Assembly: GCF_036417845.1 (NCBI RefSeq)
Contig: NC_089980.1
Span: 134,194,516 to 134,258,515, forward strand
Length of the DNA: 64,000 nucleotides
Reading direction: 5' to 3'
From: Apteryx mantelli
Lineage: Eukaryota; Chordata; Aves; Apterygiformes; Apterygidae
The translations under genes and the position numbers were made by a program. Below are positions 1 through 10,554 of the stretch, one piece after another. Numbering within the stretch: the first letter of the stretch is position 1; every line of letters starts with the position of its first letter. The notes below the pieces were generated by a model that searched no databases, was not told the DNA's origin, and worked only from the letters and a program-made list of their open reading frames with translations.

Positions 1-649
1 CTTTCCCCTCTCCGACAACTTTGCTCCTTCTGGGTCCCAATGTCTTGGAGAAGCAGTTCCCGGAACATGCCACCTCGCTGAAATAAGGCAGGACAGCAAG
101 GGTAGGGGTGAGAAATGCAATGCAGAGGCCCCTGAGGGAGACCGTCCATCTGTCCCCCCCGGGGTCATGGCACACTCTAGCACTGCACAGCACAGCACTA
201 CGGGGCCAGTGCCAGAGGAAAGAGGGTGCTGAGCAAGGTGTGTCCCCTGAGGGGCAGGTGCGGTGGCTGCCCAACACATCCTGGGCAGAGACTCCACTCA
301 CCTGGCAGATGCCCGGTGCTCGCCTCAGGCCCTGTGGCAGGTGTGGACACTCCTCCCTTTTGCATGGCCTGACCCAGGACACCATCATCCCCCCTTCTTC
401 AGCTTTGCCCATGTACGCTGAGCCCTCACTGTCTCTCTGCACCTCAGCCCCATCCCGCCCTGCACATTCATCCTGCAGCCTGGACTGCACTCTACAGCCA
501 GAACTTGTCCACCCCCTCTTCACAGGGTGCCCCCATCCTCTCCACCTCCCGTGACCCTGCTATGAGGGCAGCCCTGGGTGATCCCATGCAGAGCACATCC
601 CCAATGCCCACACCACGGTCCATGCCTGGGTGCTGTGCCCCTCTGCCCA

Positions 650-721
650 GACCTCGTGGTGCAAGGGCAGCGCGTCTGACTCCAGATCAGAAAGTTGTGT
701 GTTCAGATCACACCAGGGTCA
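650..721 (+). tRNA. tRNA-Trp(CCA)-like, probable pseudogene
   Basis: 72-nt match to vertebrate tRNA-Trp with anticodon loop CTCCAGA. One acceptor-stem mismatch (CAGGGTC 3' arm) and T-loop TTCAGAT, where the invariant A58 is G, weakening the B box. Confidence 0.75.
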
Positions 722-1220
722 GGCTTGGTTCAACAGCAGGTGCCTTTTGTATTGTCCCCGTTTTGTGCTGCCCTTGTGGTGGTGGTGGTGGTGGTCTGCT
801 TTCTCGGTAAAGGCCTTCCGTCTCCTGGCTCTTGTCCCACCTGTTGGGCCTTCTGCAGGGCAAAGGTGGGATGGCTTCTTGCCCTACGGGAAAGAAAGAG
901 TTCCTCCAGCCCTTATGGCAGACCTGAGCCCTGCTAAAAGGGCAAAATGCCCAGCCACCATCAAATAACACCACTGCTAATCTGGAAGCAGAATTAAGAT
1001 CCTTTCTTAATCTTCCATTCTGCAGGCTAAACCAATCCAGATCTCTCAGGCTACCTAAGCATATCATGTGCTGCAGCCCCAAGCCATCTTCGAGCTCTTG
1101 TCTTGGTCTTGCTCTAGTTTCTCAATGTCTTGCAAAACCCTGCGTGTGACATAGACAAGCTCCACAATGGAAAACTGCACAACAGAAAAGCACAGGTAGC
1201 CCCCAGTCCTGCCCCAAGCC

Positions 1221-1292
1221 TGACCCCGGTGTGATTCGAACACACAACCTTCTGATCTGGAGTCAGACGCGCTGCCTTTGTGCCACGAGGTC
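1221..1292 (-). tRNA. tRNA-Trp(CCA), nearly intact
   Basis: 72 nt. Acceptor (GACCTCG/CGGGGTC), anticodon and T stems (GTGTG/CACAC, loop TTCGAAT) all pair. There is one A-C mismatch in the D stem. No clear TTTT terminator follows closely. Could be active or a young pseudogene. Confidence 0.75.
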
Positions 1293-2179
1293 AGAGCGGT
1301 GGGATGCAACGCCCAGGCACGGACCGCGGCCTGGGTGGTGAGGATGTGCTCTCCATGGGGAGCACCCCAGGGGCGTCCTGGTGCTCCCCTAGCAGGGCAG
1401 TGGAGGGGGTGAGTGGGTGCCCAGGGAGAGGGTCACCACGGCCTGGTGTGTCCAGGTGGAGGATGGATGGCCAAGGCAGGATGGGGTGGTGGCGCAGGGG
1501 GGCAACATGATCGCAGGGGATGAGGCTGGAAGCTGAAGGCATCGCAGGCTGAGGCCTCCTTAGGGACTGTGGGAGGCTGATGCCTCAGGCCAGGCCACAC
1601 AGAAGGGCTGAGGGCCCCATTCCTCAGCAGAGTCTGAGGTGGGTGCTGGGCACCCACTGGCAGTGCGTGACTTCTCTTGCCAAGGGTGTGCTGGGCAGGC
1701 ACCCTGCTGGCCCCACAGGAGACATGCTGCCCTGAGGTCTCTGATTCTCCCAGGGAAAGGGGTTGTTTGCTTGCTCCAGGCATTGCTAGTGTCTGCCACA
1801 GCGTCCTGAAGATGCTGGTGGGGGACTGCAGGCCAGCCGCAGACGGAGGGAGGGTCGTGCTAAGCATGTGGGAACAGTGAGTGCCAGGATAGCTGCAGCC
1901 TTCCCACCCTGTGCAGTACATGTGACCGCTGCATGGGGCAAGATGGGATGGGATGGATTCAGCTGCCAGCCCAGGTCCCCTAGGATCATGTTGCCCCCTG
2001 TGCCACCACACCATCCTGCCCTGGGTGGCCATCCTCCACCTGGACACCCCAGGCCTCGGCCACCATCTCTCTTGGCACCCACCCGTCCCCTCTATCACCC
2101 TGATCAGGGTGCCCCATGGAGGGCATTTCCCCAACACCCTGGCCGTGGTCCATGCCTGGGCACTGCATCCCTCCAGTTC

Positions 2180-2251
2180 GACCTCGTGGCGCAAGGGCAG
2201 CGCATCTGACTCCAGATCAGAAATTTGTGTGTCCAAATCACACCGGGGTCA
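2180..2251 (+). tRNA. tRNA-Trp(CCA)-like, probable pseudogene
   Basis: Stems are good, but the T-loop reads TCCAAAT instead of TTCAAAT, changing invariant position 55 and the B box. First tRNA of duplication unit 1. Confidence 0.72.
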
Positions 2252-3334
2252 GGCTTGGGGCTGCACTGGGTTCCCATTGTATTGCCTGTGCTTTTCCTTT
2301 GAGCTAACCTGCGTTAGGTGCAGCACCAGTAGAGCATCCCTGGTGCCCATGTCAGCGTGCACCAACTGGGAAGAGTCTGGAAGCTGATGAGCCTTGGTAG
2401 TCTCTGCCCAGCATTGCAGGTCAGAGCCAGTCAAGCAGTGATCCCAGTGACCCAGAGCATGGGTTGGCAGTCAGGACCTCTGTTCCATGCCCAAAGGAGC
2501 CTCCAATGATTGCCATCCTCCTTACCTGCAGCCAGACCCAATCCCTTCCCTCTAAGTGCCCTCTGTAGCCTTCTGCCTCCTGGGACATGTCACAGGCTTC
2601 CTGCCTCCACCACTCTCTTGCCTCCTCACACCCTCACTTATCCTACGCTTGTGCTCTGGTGCTGCAGGGTCCCTGCAAAAATCCTGCTGCTCTCCTCTTT
2701 GTCCTCTCTGATAGCACAATCTGCTATCTTTGTCCTGTACCTGCAGCAGCAGCTTGAGCAGAGGCACCTCTTGCATGACCCCTTTCCCTTACCTGGTGTT
2801 GAGGAGATGCACCAGGTACTCCCATACCCCAGACCCAAGCGGGGGTTGGGTTTGTGATGTTTATAGGATTTGTGATGTTTATAACATCCACACTATTTCT
2901 GCACCAATTCTCAGAGCCTTCTGTGGTCTCTCAGGGTCCCCTAAGACCCCTCTATGTGCTAAAGACTGTGTTATCTGTCAGGTTGCTCTTTGCAGCTCCT
3001 GGCTGCAGCCTCCTCCTCTCCTTCCTCACTCCCTCCATCCCTATCTCCCTCCTGCCCTCCTCCATTAGCGCCTCACCCTTCCTACTAGCATTTGCCCACA
3101 TTTGCACACAGCCTGCAGTCCTTCTAAGGTGTGTCCACCGTGAGATCAGACGTAATGGTCTCAAAGGCAGTGGTCCCTGACTGAGCTGTCCTCTACTGTG
3201 GGTAAGACTGTGGGTAAGACGCAGCTGTTTGCCAGCAGGCTGGCAGAAGCACCAGGCAATGGTGACCACCAAAGAGAAAGCAGGGCACTATCACCATCAC
3301 TTCCACTGTGGCCAAGCTGTGCAAAGGAAAAGGT
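2252..3334. other. Spacer between tRNA-Trp and tRNA-Arg, unit 1
   Basis: CT-rich, non-coding-looking spacer repeated at 14,018-15,109, 30,847-35,185 (with the CR1 inside) and 45,770-46,861. The first 250 bp is a tRNA-Trp 3' flank that reappears, diverged, at 63,820-64,000. No gene recognised. Confidence 0.6.
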
Positions 3335-3407
3335 CGAGCCTGCAAGGAGTCAAACCTGCAGTCTCCTGATCCGTAGTCAGGTGCGTTGTCCATGGCACCA
3401 CTGGCCC
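3335..3407 (-). tRNA. tRNA-Arg(ACG)-like pseudogene, unit 1
   Basis: 73-nt match to tRNA-Arg(ACG) with anticodon loop CTACGGA, but the T stem and 3' acceptor arm are altered (TGCAGGCTCG) and the T-loop is TTTGACT. The sequence after its 3' end resembles that after the other tRNA-Arg copies. Confidence 0.75.
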
Positions 3408-3509
3408 TGGCCATCCTGGCATCCTGGTGGGCTACATGTGGCGTGCTGAGGCACAGTGATGCTGACATGGAGGGGATGTGGAGTTAGAATCTGAGATGGT
3501 CAATGCATT

Positions 3510-3800
3510 AAAAAAAAAAAAAAGTTTGCAAGAAAACTCTGGTCCGACCTCCAGCTCAAAGTACAATCATTTTCAACATCAGCTAAGGATCAGATTGCTC
3601 AAGGCCTGATTAAGCTGAGTTTTGAATTTCTCCAAGGATGAAGAGTCCCCATCCCTCTCAGCCCCCATTCTAAGTCACCCTCCTGCTGAAATTTTCTTAT
3701 ATTTAATTGGAATTTTCTTCCATAGCATTTCTGTTTGTTCCCCTCATCTCTTTGAGAAGAGTCTCATTGCAGCTACTCTATAGCCACTCATTACATAGCT
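3510..3800 (-). mobile_element. Old CR1 3' fragment, unit 1
   Basis: CR1 3'-UTR-like sequence (antisense) with the landmarks TCAGATTGCTCAAGGCC and CTCCAAGGATGAAGAG. A short poly-A run sits at its left edge. More degraded than the CR1 piece at 3,818. Confidence 0.7.
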
Positions 3801-3817
3801 GTAGACAGAGGTCTGAA

Positions 3818-4640
3818 CACAGAATCCCTGAGCTTGGAGATCATCTAGTCACCTCTGGAGAATGTCTAGTCCAACCCTCTTAGGGTCATCTACAGCAGAT
3901 AGGTCCAAGGACAGAGACTGCCAAACTTTTCCGGGCAACCTGTCCCAGTGTTCAGTCACCCTTACAATAAAAAAAAAAAAAGAAAAGAGAGAAAAAAAGT
4001 TTTTTTCTTATGTTTGAACAGAATTCATTGTATTTCATTTTGTGCCTGTTGCCTCTTGTCCTGTCACTGGGTACCACTGAGAAGAGTCTCCGTCTTCCTT
4101 ACACCCTCCCTTCAGATCTTTAGACACACTGACAGGATCCACTCTGCGCTTTCTCTTCTCCAGGCAGAACAGTCCCAGCTCTCTCCGCCTCTCCTCATAT
4201 GAGAGATGCTCCAGTCCCTTCATCATCTTAGTAGCTGTCCACTGGACTCGCTCCACTAGGTCCGTGTCTTCCTTGCACTTGGGAGACCAAAACTGGGCGC
4301 AGCACTCCATACGTGGCCTCAGCAGTGCTGAGCAGAGGGGAAGGATCACCTCCCTCCACCTGCTGGCAGCACCTTTCCTAAGGCAGCCCAGGATGCTGTT
4401 GGCCTTCTTTGTCACAAGGGTACACTGCTGAATCATCTTCAGCTTGTTCTCCAGGAGCCCCTGGCCCTTTTTGGCAAAGCTGCTTTCCACACCCTGCCAC
4501 TGCAGGCTGTCTTCATACATAATGTGCTCCAGGCCCCTGACCATCCTTTTGGCTTTGCATTGGCCTTGCTGCAGTTTGTCAATGCCTTGCAAAGTCCTGC
4601 ACCTAACACAGACTAGCCCTGGGCCTGCTACCACGGACTC
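3818..4640 (-). mobile_element. CR1 fragment, unit 1
   Basis: Antisense CR1 3' end (CACAGAATCCCTGAGC) reading into the ORF2 C-terminal region. Part of the frame at 4,634-4,035 still matches CR1 ([15 protein letters not shown] and [21 protein letters not shown]). The first 60 or so residues of that frame are not recognisably CR1. An A-rich simple run lies near 3,968-4,000. Confidence 0.85.
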
Positions 4641-4840
4641 TGCCAGTCACTGACTCCTTGCCAGATCTTCTGCAGGTGTTCTCACTACAGAGCCTCAGCA
4701 GGATTTCGGGCCAAAGGTCACTTGGTTAATTCTCTGTATCTTGCAGATCTTATTGCCATGGTTATTATTGACATCCCTTATCCCCTATGCCTATATGTAC
4801 TGTAAATGGGCGTGAAGCTTGGTCCCCTAGATGAGAAAGC

Positions 4841-5757
4841 AAACATTTCATTTTTTAAAGCCTTTATTGCTGCATGATGTTTTGGTTCTGAGGTGCATAT
4901 TGAATCATACAGATTCTGGCAGAGTTTTCCATCATCTCATCCATCAGGTGCCAAGGAATGTCCTATCTTGACTTGGTCCTTGCCATTTTGAGCAGGGAAT
5001 GATAATATTTAATTCTGGTAAATGCTGGGCAAGAGCATAGGGAAGGTGGGACAAGTTTTGGAGCTGCCAGCTTGGAAATTGTCCTTTTTGGAACACAAAT
5101 ACAACACTGTTGATTAATCACTGCCTAATTTTCACACACAATAGGTAATAGACAGCACTTTTACATCTATTTGTACAGAGTCACACACAAGTCTCTCTGC
5201 CCCACCTCTTCTGGTGGAGGAATGTGACATCGCAAGCTGATGACGACTTCAGGAGAGCCTCTCAAGAAAAAAATGCTCCTGCAAAGCTAGCTTATTCTTT
5301 GTCCATTGAAAGTAAAATATTTCAAAGGATAGGCAAGACATTGTTTTTACAACCTTTACTTTGGAGAGTGCCCAGAGGAGAGACAGGCTATTTAAACATA
5401 GGATGCTTTTCCTTGCTGGATGTGGTCCCAGGCGCCCAGTTCTGGAGGCTTTTTGCGCACCTTTTCCTGCAGTTGGCCAAATGGCATGACATGGAGTGCT
5501 TTTCGATGGCTCTGCTAGGTGTCTGCTGCTGTCCTCAGTGCGCTCGGTGGAAAAAGCCTGGGGCCTATTTTAAAAGTGTTTTTGTGGAGTAGAGGGTGAA
5601 AGCAGTGTGGAGCAGGTGAAGACGGAGGCATGAGATGAGGAAAGTAGCTCTGCAGGGAGCAGCTGGAGGATGTTTTGGGTATAGAGAGCTGTGTGATAAT
5701 TGTGAAGGCAATCTTGAAAGGTGTTTTATCAAGTGCCTCCTTCTCCAGCCTTAGCTG
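4841..5757 (-). other. Putative 3' UTR and flank of TAGAP-like copy 1
   Basis: AT-richer sequence between the stop codon and a candidate polyadenylation hexamer (AATAAA on the gene strand, 4,863-4,868). It is conserved in all four units, unlike the CR1 DNA beyond it. A 122-codon plus-strand frame at 5,224-5,592 is also conserved but has no recognisable domain and is probably chance. Confidence 0.5.
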
Positions 5758-8700
5758 TTACTGAAGAACTGGGAAATTGCCCTCACTTTTGCTCAGCTCC
5801 TGCTCCCTGCTCGTGCCTTCGTAATTGCCATCACTTTCACTCGGCTCCTGCTCCCTGCTCGTGCCTTCGTAATTGCCCTCACTTTTGCTCGGCTCCTGCT
5901 CCTTGCTCACGCCTTCAAAATTGTCCTCACTTTCACTTGGCTCCTGCTCCCTGAACGTGCCTTCATAATTGTCCTCACTTTCGCTCGGCTCCTGCTCCCT
6001 GCTCATGCCTTCAAAATTGTCCTCACTTTCACTCATCTCCTGCTCCCTGCTCATGCCTTCACATTTGTCCTCACTTCCACTCGGCTCCTGCTCCCTGCTC
6101 GTGCCTTCGTTATTGCCCTCACTTTCACTCAGCTCCTGCTCCCTGCTCGTGCCTTCGTAATTGTCCTCACTTTTGCTCGGCTCCTGCTCCCTGCCCATGC
6201 CTTCGTAATTGCCCTCACTTTTGCTTGGCTCCTGCTCCCTGCTCGTGCCTTCAAAGCGGTTGTGCAAGGACAGGTCCGGCTCTGAGAACCACCTCTGCAT
6301 CCTGCTGATGTCATTCATCACATTGCTCAGGGCAGGGGCAGAGACGCATTTTGGATATGGTCTGCTGAGACTGCTGCTCCTGCCGTTGGGCTGCTCCGTC
6401 TCCAGTGTAGGGGTGCTGCCTTCAGCTCCCGCCTCTGGGCTGCTGCAGGCAGAACCGTCGTGCTGAGGAGCCCCTGGGTGTGCTGTGGGGAGAAGGAGCC
6501 TGTTAGGTGCTTTTTAGGTACTCTCTGAAGATACCAGGGGACTTTCCCTGTGCAACCACACACTTCACCAAATACAACCTTCCTGCCGACGAGCTAGAGG
6601 AGAAGTTAAGGAGGCAGAGAGGGCAATGTCCTGCGAGAGTGCAGTTCTAGGCCATAGGCAGCATCTAGGTGAGGAGCAGAGCTGTGCAGACGTTCACCAT
6701 CTGGCATGGGTGTTGTTTTGTGAGTGTTGTCCTTCTGAGCTCCTGGAAAGCGTTCCAGGAGGCAAACGCTGCAATACCATATTAAACCCTCTGCACCTCT
6801 CTGCATGGCCACAGATGTCTTCCGATATGCAGTGAAAGAATGCAAAGCAGCAGCCCTGGCCGGGGACAATCATCAGTGCATCCTCCTACCTGTGGAGCTG
6901 TGTGTGTGCTCCGGTGACTCCTCGGCCGAGGGACTGAAGGGCAAGGCGATGTGCTCCCCAAATAGTGCTCGGCAGTTGTCTATTAGGAACTCGACCAGTG
7001 CTGTCACCTGCCCACAGAAAACCACGGATTTAGAGATTTGCCTGTGCCGTTGCAGAGAGTGCCGGTGAGGGGCGCCCCCAGCGTTCAGAGGTGCTGCTTT
7101 GGTGAGCTTTTGCAAGGGCAGGGGTCTCTGTGGGCATGGCGCAGAGCTGCCCCCAAGGCGGTAGCGAGGGGGTGAATTCAAGAGACCTTGTCATTGCGCT
7201 CCTTCAGCACTGCCAGCGGGAGCCCGTTGTCCGTGCCGGGGCTCAGCAGGTTTGGCCCCACGCAGATGGCCAGGTTGCTGGTGTCCATCCTGCTGGTCTC
7301 CACGTTTTCGCTGATGTGATGGAGCACAGCAAGCAAGCGCTGGAGCAAGAGGAGGTTTGCTCTGGGCAGGCTGTCAGCCACCCTGGGGAACACAAACAAA
7401 ATGTAACATTAATGCAGGGTGCAGGAGCTGCTCCTTCTTCACTGGAGCAATTTTCATTTCAACTCACAAGAAATCATGCTTCCTCATGTTTTGTAGAGCA
7501 ATCTTAAACACCTTGAGGAAATGTTATTGCCAGAGAAGTGTTTTTCTGTGCCACTTGCCCTCAGAACCAACCCCCACAGAAGCAATAGCAAGCTGACAGA
7601 AACAACAGGTTTTTACATGAGATTCCCAGTTTCCAGAGAAGTCCCTGGCCTCTCTCAGCCCCTCCAGAATGGTGGCACTGGTTACAAAACTCACCGTTTC
7701 AGTTCATCAGTTTTCTCCTGCTGGCTTGGCTTCTCCAGCGCTAGCATCCACTCGTCATAGAGGTTGTCCGAGAGGAGTTTGGAAGGGATATTTCGGAGGA
7801 AGTCCTGCAAGGCCAAGGAACTTAGATGAGGCTCTGGACACTACCAGTGAGCAGAGGGGGAGCATCCTCATGACTTGGGCTCCCTTGGAGGCAGGTTGCT
7901 TTGAGCTCCTTGCTCCCAAAGGTGCTCCTGAGCACTGAGAGTGCAGCGGGCTGCGTGAGTACGTGCCAAGTGCAGTGGTGTGAGTGCAGGAGCAGGAGCC
8001 AGCTCATATCTGAGCCTTTGGTCTGGCCCTGCATCTCAGTAGTCCTCAGTGAGGAGCAGGTGGAGGAAGTGAGTTTGCCATGGGCATGCAGGGAATCCAG
8101 GGCGGAACTAGGGGAACTGAAAATCCAGTTGAGAAGAAAAATGCCCAACTGTGCTCAGCCTGAACCCCTGAGTTTGGCTTCAGTAGGGTTTTAGCTTTGA
8201 GTGCCACTGAGGTCAATGTGGGCACTCAGGTGGGCCCTTGCAGGTTAGCCACGTGCTCTGAGAGCTAAAAGTCAGAGGACTTCACCTTCAGCACCACTGC
8301 CAAGAGGTGCACAGGTTTGCTGTCCAGGTCAGCGTTCTCGCCCTGGTTCAGGACCTCCTTCAGCTCCTTGCGGGCCTTCTCGCTGGCCGCTATCCTGAAG
8401 ATCCCCTCAGTGGCAGGCCCTTTCTTATACAGTATATCCAGGAGATCCTGCAGGAAGATAGGGACAGTTTTGGTCTTGCAGGCACACTCTGCTTTGCTTG
8501 GCTTAGTAGCTCCTTCTTGTTCCACACAGATTGCACTGGCAGGAACCTGCTATTTCCTAATGCACCCTCTTTTTGCACTGGGGAACCCCCCTGACTTCAG
8601 TGGAGTCCTCAAGCCACCATGTTCGAATCCCCTCCTTCCCAAGCCAGCCTCGATGCCCGGCAGAGATTGCTTGCAAGAGAGAAAAGCCTCTCTGCTGGAA

Positions 8701-10521
8701 AAGCCAGCTCTGCGGGGAAACTCTCACAAGAGCATCTTTCACCCAACGATAATGTTCATTGCCAGTCCTCGACTGAAGCCCTGGATGCTTCTGCTGCTGA
8801 AAGATTCCTTCAGGTGACTTCTGTCACACCACAGACATGCACAAGGGCTGGGCATGCGGCCTCGCACGAGCAGCCAGGATGCCTCCGTCCCCAGGCTTGC
8901 TTACCTGCACTGGCTGGGGCAGGCCACCATCCTCCCCGCAGATGACTGCCAGAGGCTGGCCAAAGAGAGCCGCCCTGGGGCCAGAGTCGAGCTGCCCTGG
9001 GTGGTCCCCGCTGGCAGAGGCTCCTCGCCGAGCAAGTGGCCAAGATATCAGCGGCCTTCTTGCCTTCGCTCCCTCTGCTGCAAGCAAAAGCAAAGCCAAG
9101 CTCAGTGTAGAAGATGCGGCGGAGAGAGCCGGACGGTGCCGCTTGTGTGTGTGCGGCGCCCTGTGCTGCAGGGTCTCCTCCAGCTTGTGCAGAGGCGCAG
9201 AGGTTTTGCATGGTGGGAGGGAACAAGCAGCGTGTCAGAAGGCAGCTGCTCCGTCTCTTTCTCAGACTCACCAGGCAAGTGGCCAAGGCCCTCTTGCACG
9301 TCGGGAGGGTCCGAGCGGGGGCATTTCTTGGCGTCAGCCTGCTGCGAGAAACGGGTGAAGGTCACAGAGGTGCCCCTCAGCAGCCGGGGCCGCGAGGGAG
9401 TTGCTGCAGCGACGCAGGCATCTGCGCGAGGCTCCCGGGCGAAGCGGAGGGCGTCCAAGGGCCGCGGAGGAGAGGCCGGAGGTGCGGGCCCGACGCTGCC
9501 CCTCTGTGCCACGGGGGCTGTGGCAAAGGCTCCTGCGCAGCCAGCGCCCCCGAAGCGGCCCTGCAGCCCGCAGCCCCCGCACGGCTGGAGGCTGCTGCTT
9601 CGGTGCCCAGCAGCCCCAGCACGGCACGAGGGCTCTGCCCGTGGCCGCGGGGACGGTGCGCCCTGCCGCGCTCTGCCTGGCACGAGGCATTTGCTGCCTT
9701 TGCCCGCCCCGGGGAGCCGCCCCAGGGGCTGAGCTAGCGCGCGTGCACAGGCAGCGCGGGCAGGGAAAGGGAGCCCTGCTCACCTCTGCCGAGATCAGCG
9801 TCTCCACGGTCGCCGCCGTCAGCGACACCTCCTAGGCGAGAGAGCAAAGAGGCGCCGTGAGGAACTGGCCAGCTTTGGGCGCCTTTGGGGAAGCCGAGGC
9901 GCTGTCGGGGCGCGGCGGGCGGCGTGAGGACACTTACGGGACGGCAGAAGCCGACGAGCTCGGTGAGGAGGCGCAGGGAGGGCAGTCGGGTGAGCCTGGC
10001 TCCCGGGGCTCCTGGGCTCTGCCTGTGCACAGGGAAGGGCACGCCAAGAGCTCTGTCAGCGCCAGCCCTCGCCGCTCTCTGCTGCCAGCCAGCCCCGCGC
10101 TGCCGAGGGACCCCCAAGCCCGAGAGCCTGCGGCAGCGCTGGCTGGGAGCAGCGCTCTGCGGCGCCCTGCCTCCTGCTGCCCACGGGCCTCCTCCTCGTG
10201 GGGACGGACGGCAGCGGCTCGGGGTGCCCGCGCCTGCCGGCGAGGAGCTGCGGTGACAGCTCCTGGGCTCGGTGGCGACTGCGACCGCGAGGCTGAGCAA
10301 GTCCCGCCGCTGTGCCCAGGAGCTGCCCTGGGCGGCGGGTGCCCCTTTCCCCAGCGACGTTCCGGTGTTTCTGCGTGCAGCTCCGCCTGGAGCACTCGCC
10401 CGCTCTCAGCCCTACGGCGGCACGTGGAGTTCCCCGGCAGAGCTTACCGGAGCATCGTGTCCAGCCAGAGCTGCTTCACCTCCTGCGACCTGCAGCGCAA
10501 AGGAGAAGCGGCCTCAGCCCA

Positions 10522-10554
<33 letters not shown>

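Larger units (their letters stand above)
1..2058. repeat. tRNA-Trp module, block A
   Basis: Non-coding module repeated at 28,596-30,654 and 57,788-60,496. It holds a plus-strand and a minus-strand tRNA-Trp copy, a short TGG repeat near 776-796, and an inverted repeat of the tRNA flanks. I recognise no gene in 1-649, 722-1,220 or 1,546-1,950; overlapping open frames there lack known domains. Confidence 0.85.
1221..2251. repeat. Inverted repeat of tRNA-Trp plus flanks, block A
   Basis: The arm at 1,221-1,545 (minus) and the arm at about 1,950-2,251 (plus) each hold a tRNA-Trp and about 230-250 bp of related 5' flank, separated by about 400 bp. They are diverged but clearly homologous; both contain ATCATGTTGCCCCC and TGCCTGGGC-type landmarks in the same order. 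Confidence 0.8.

Noticed and set aside
776-796. TGG repeat as a telomere-like or regulatory motif
   Set aside because: A short trinucleotide run of different length in the three modules; ordinary microsatellite.
5721-5954. Plus-strand frames rich in SAPAPCSCLRN or SLSLGSCSLL repeats
   Set aside because: They are the antisense shadow of the 48-bp coding repeat in the TAGAP-like last exon.
5773-6252. Regular short repeats that could suggest a CRISPR-like array
   Set aside because: Units are contiguous 48-bp coding repeats with no unique spacers, in frame inside an exon of a vertebrate gene.
8854-9732. 292-codon plus-strand frame opposite exons 6-7
   Set aside because: No recognisable domain; it lies antisense to exons with good splice sites and TAGAP similarity. 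High GC explains its length.
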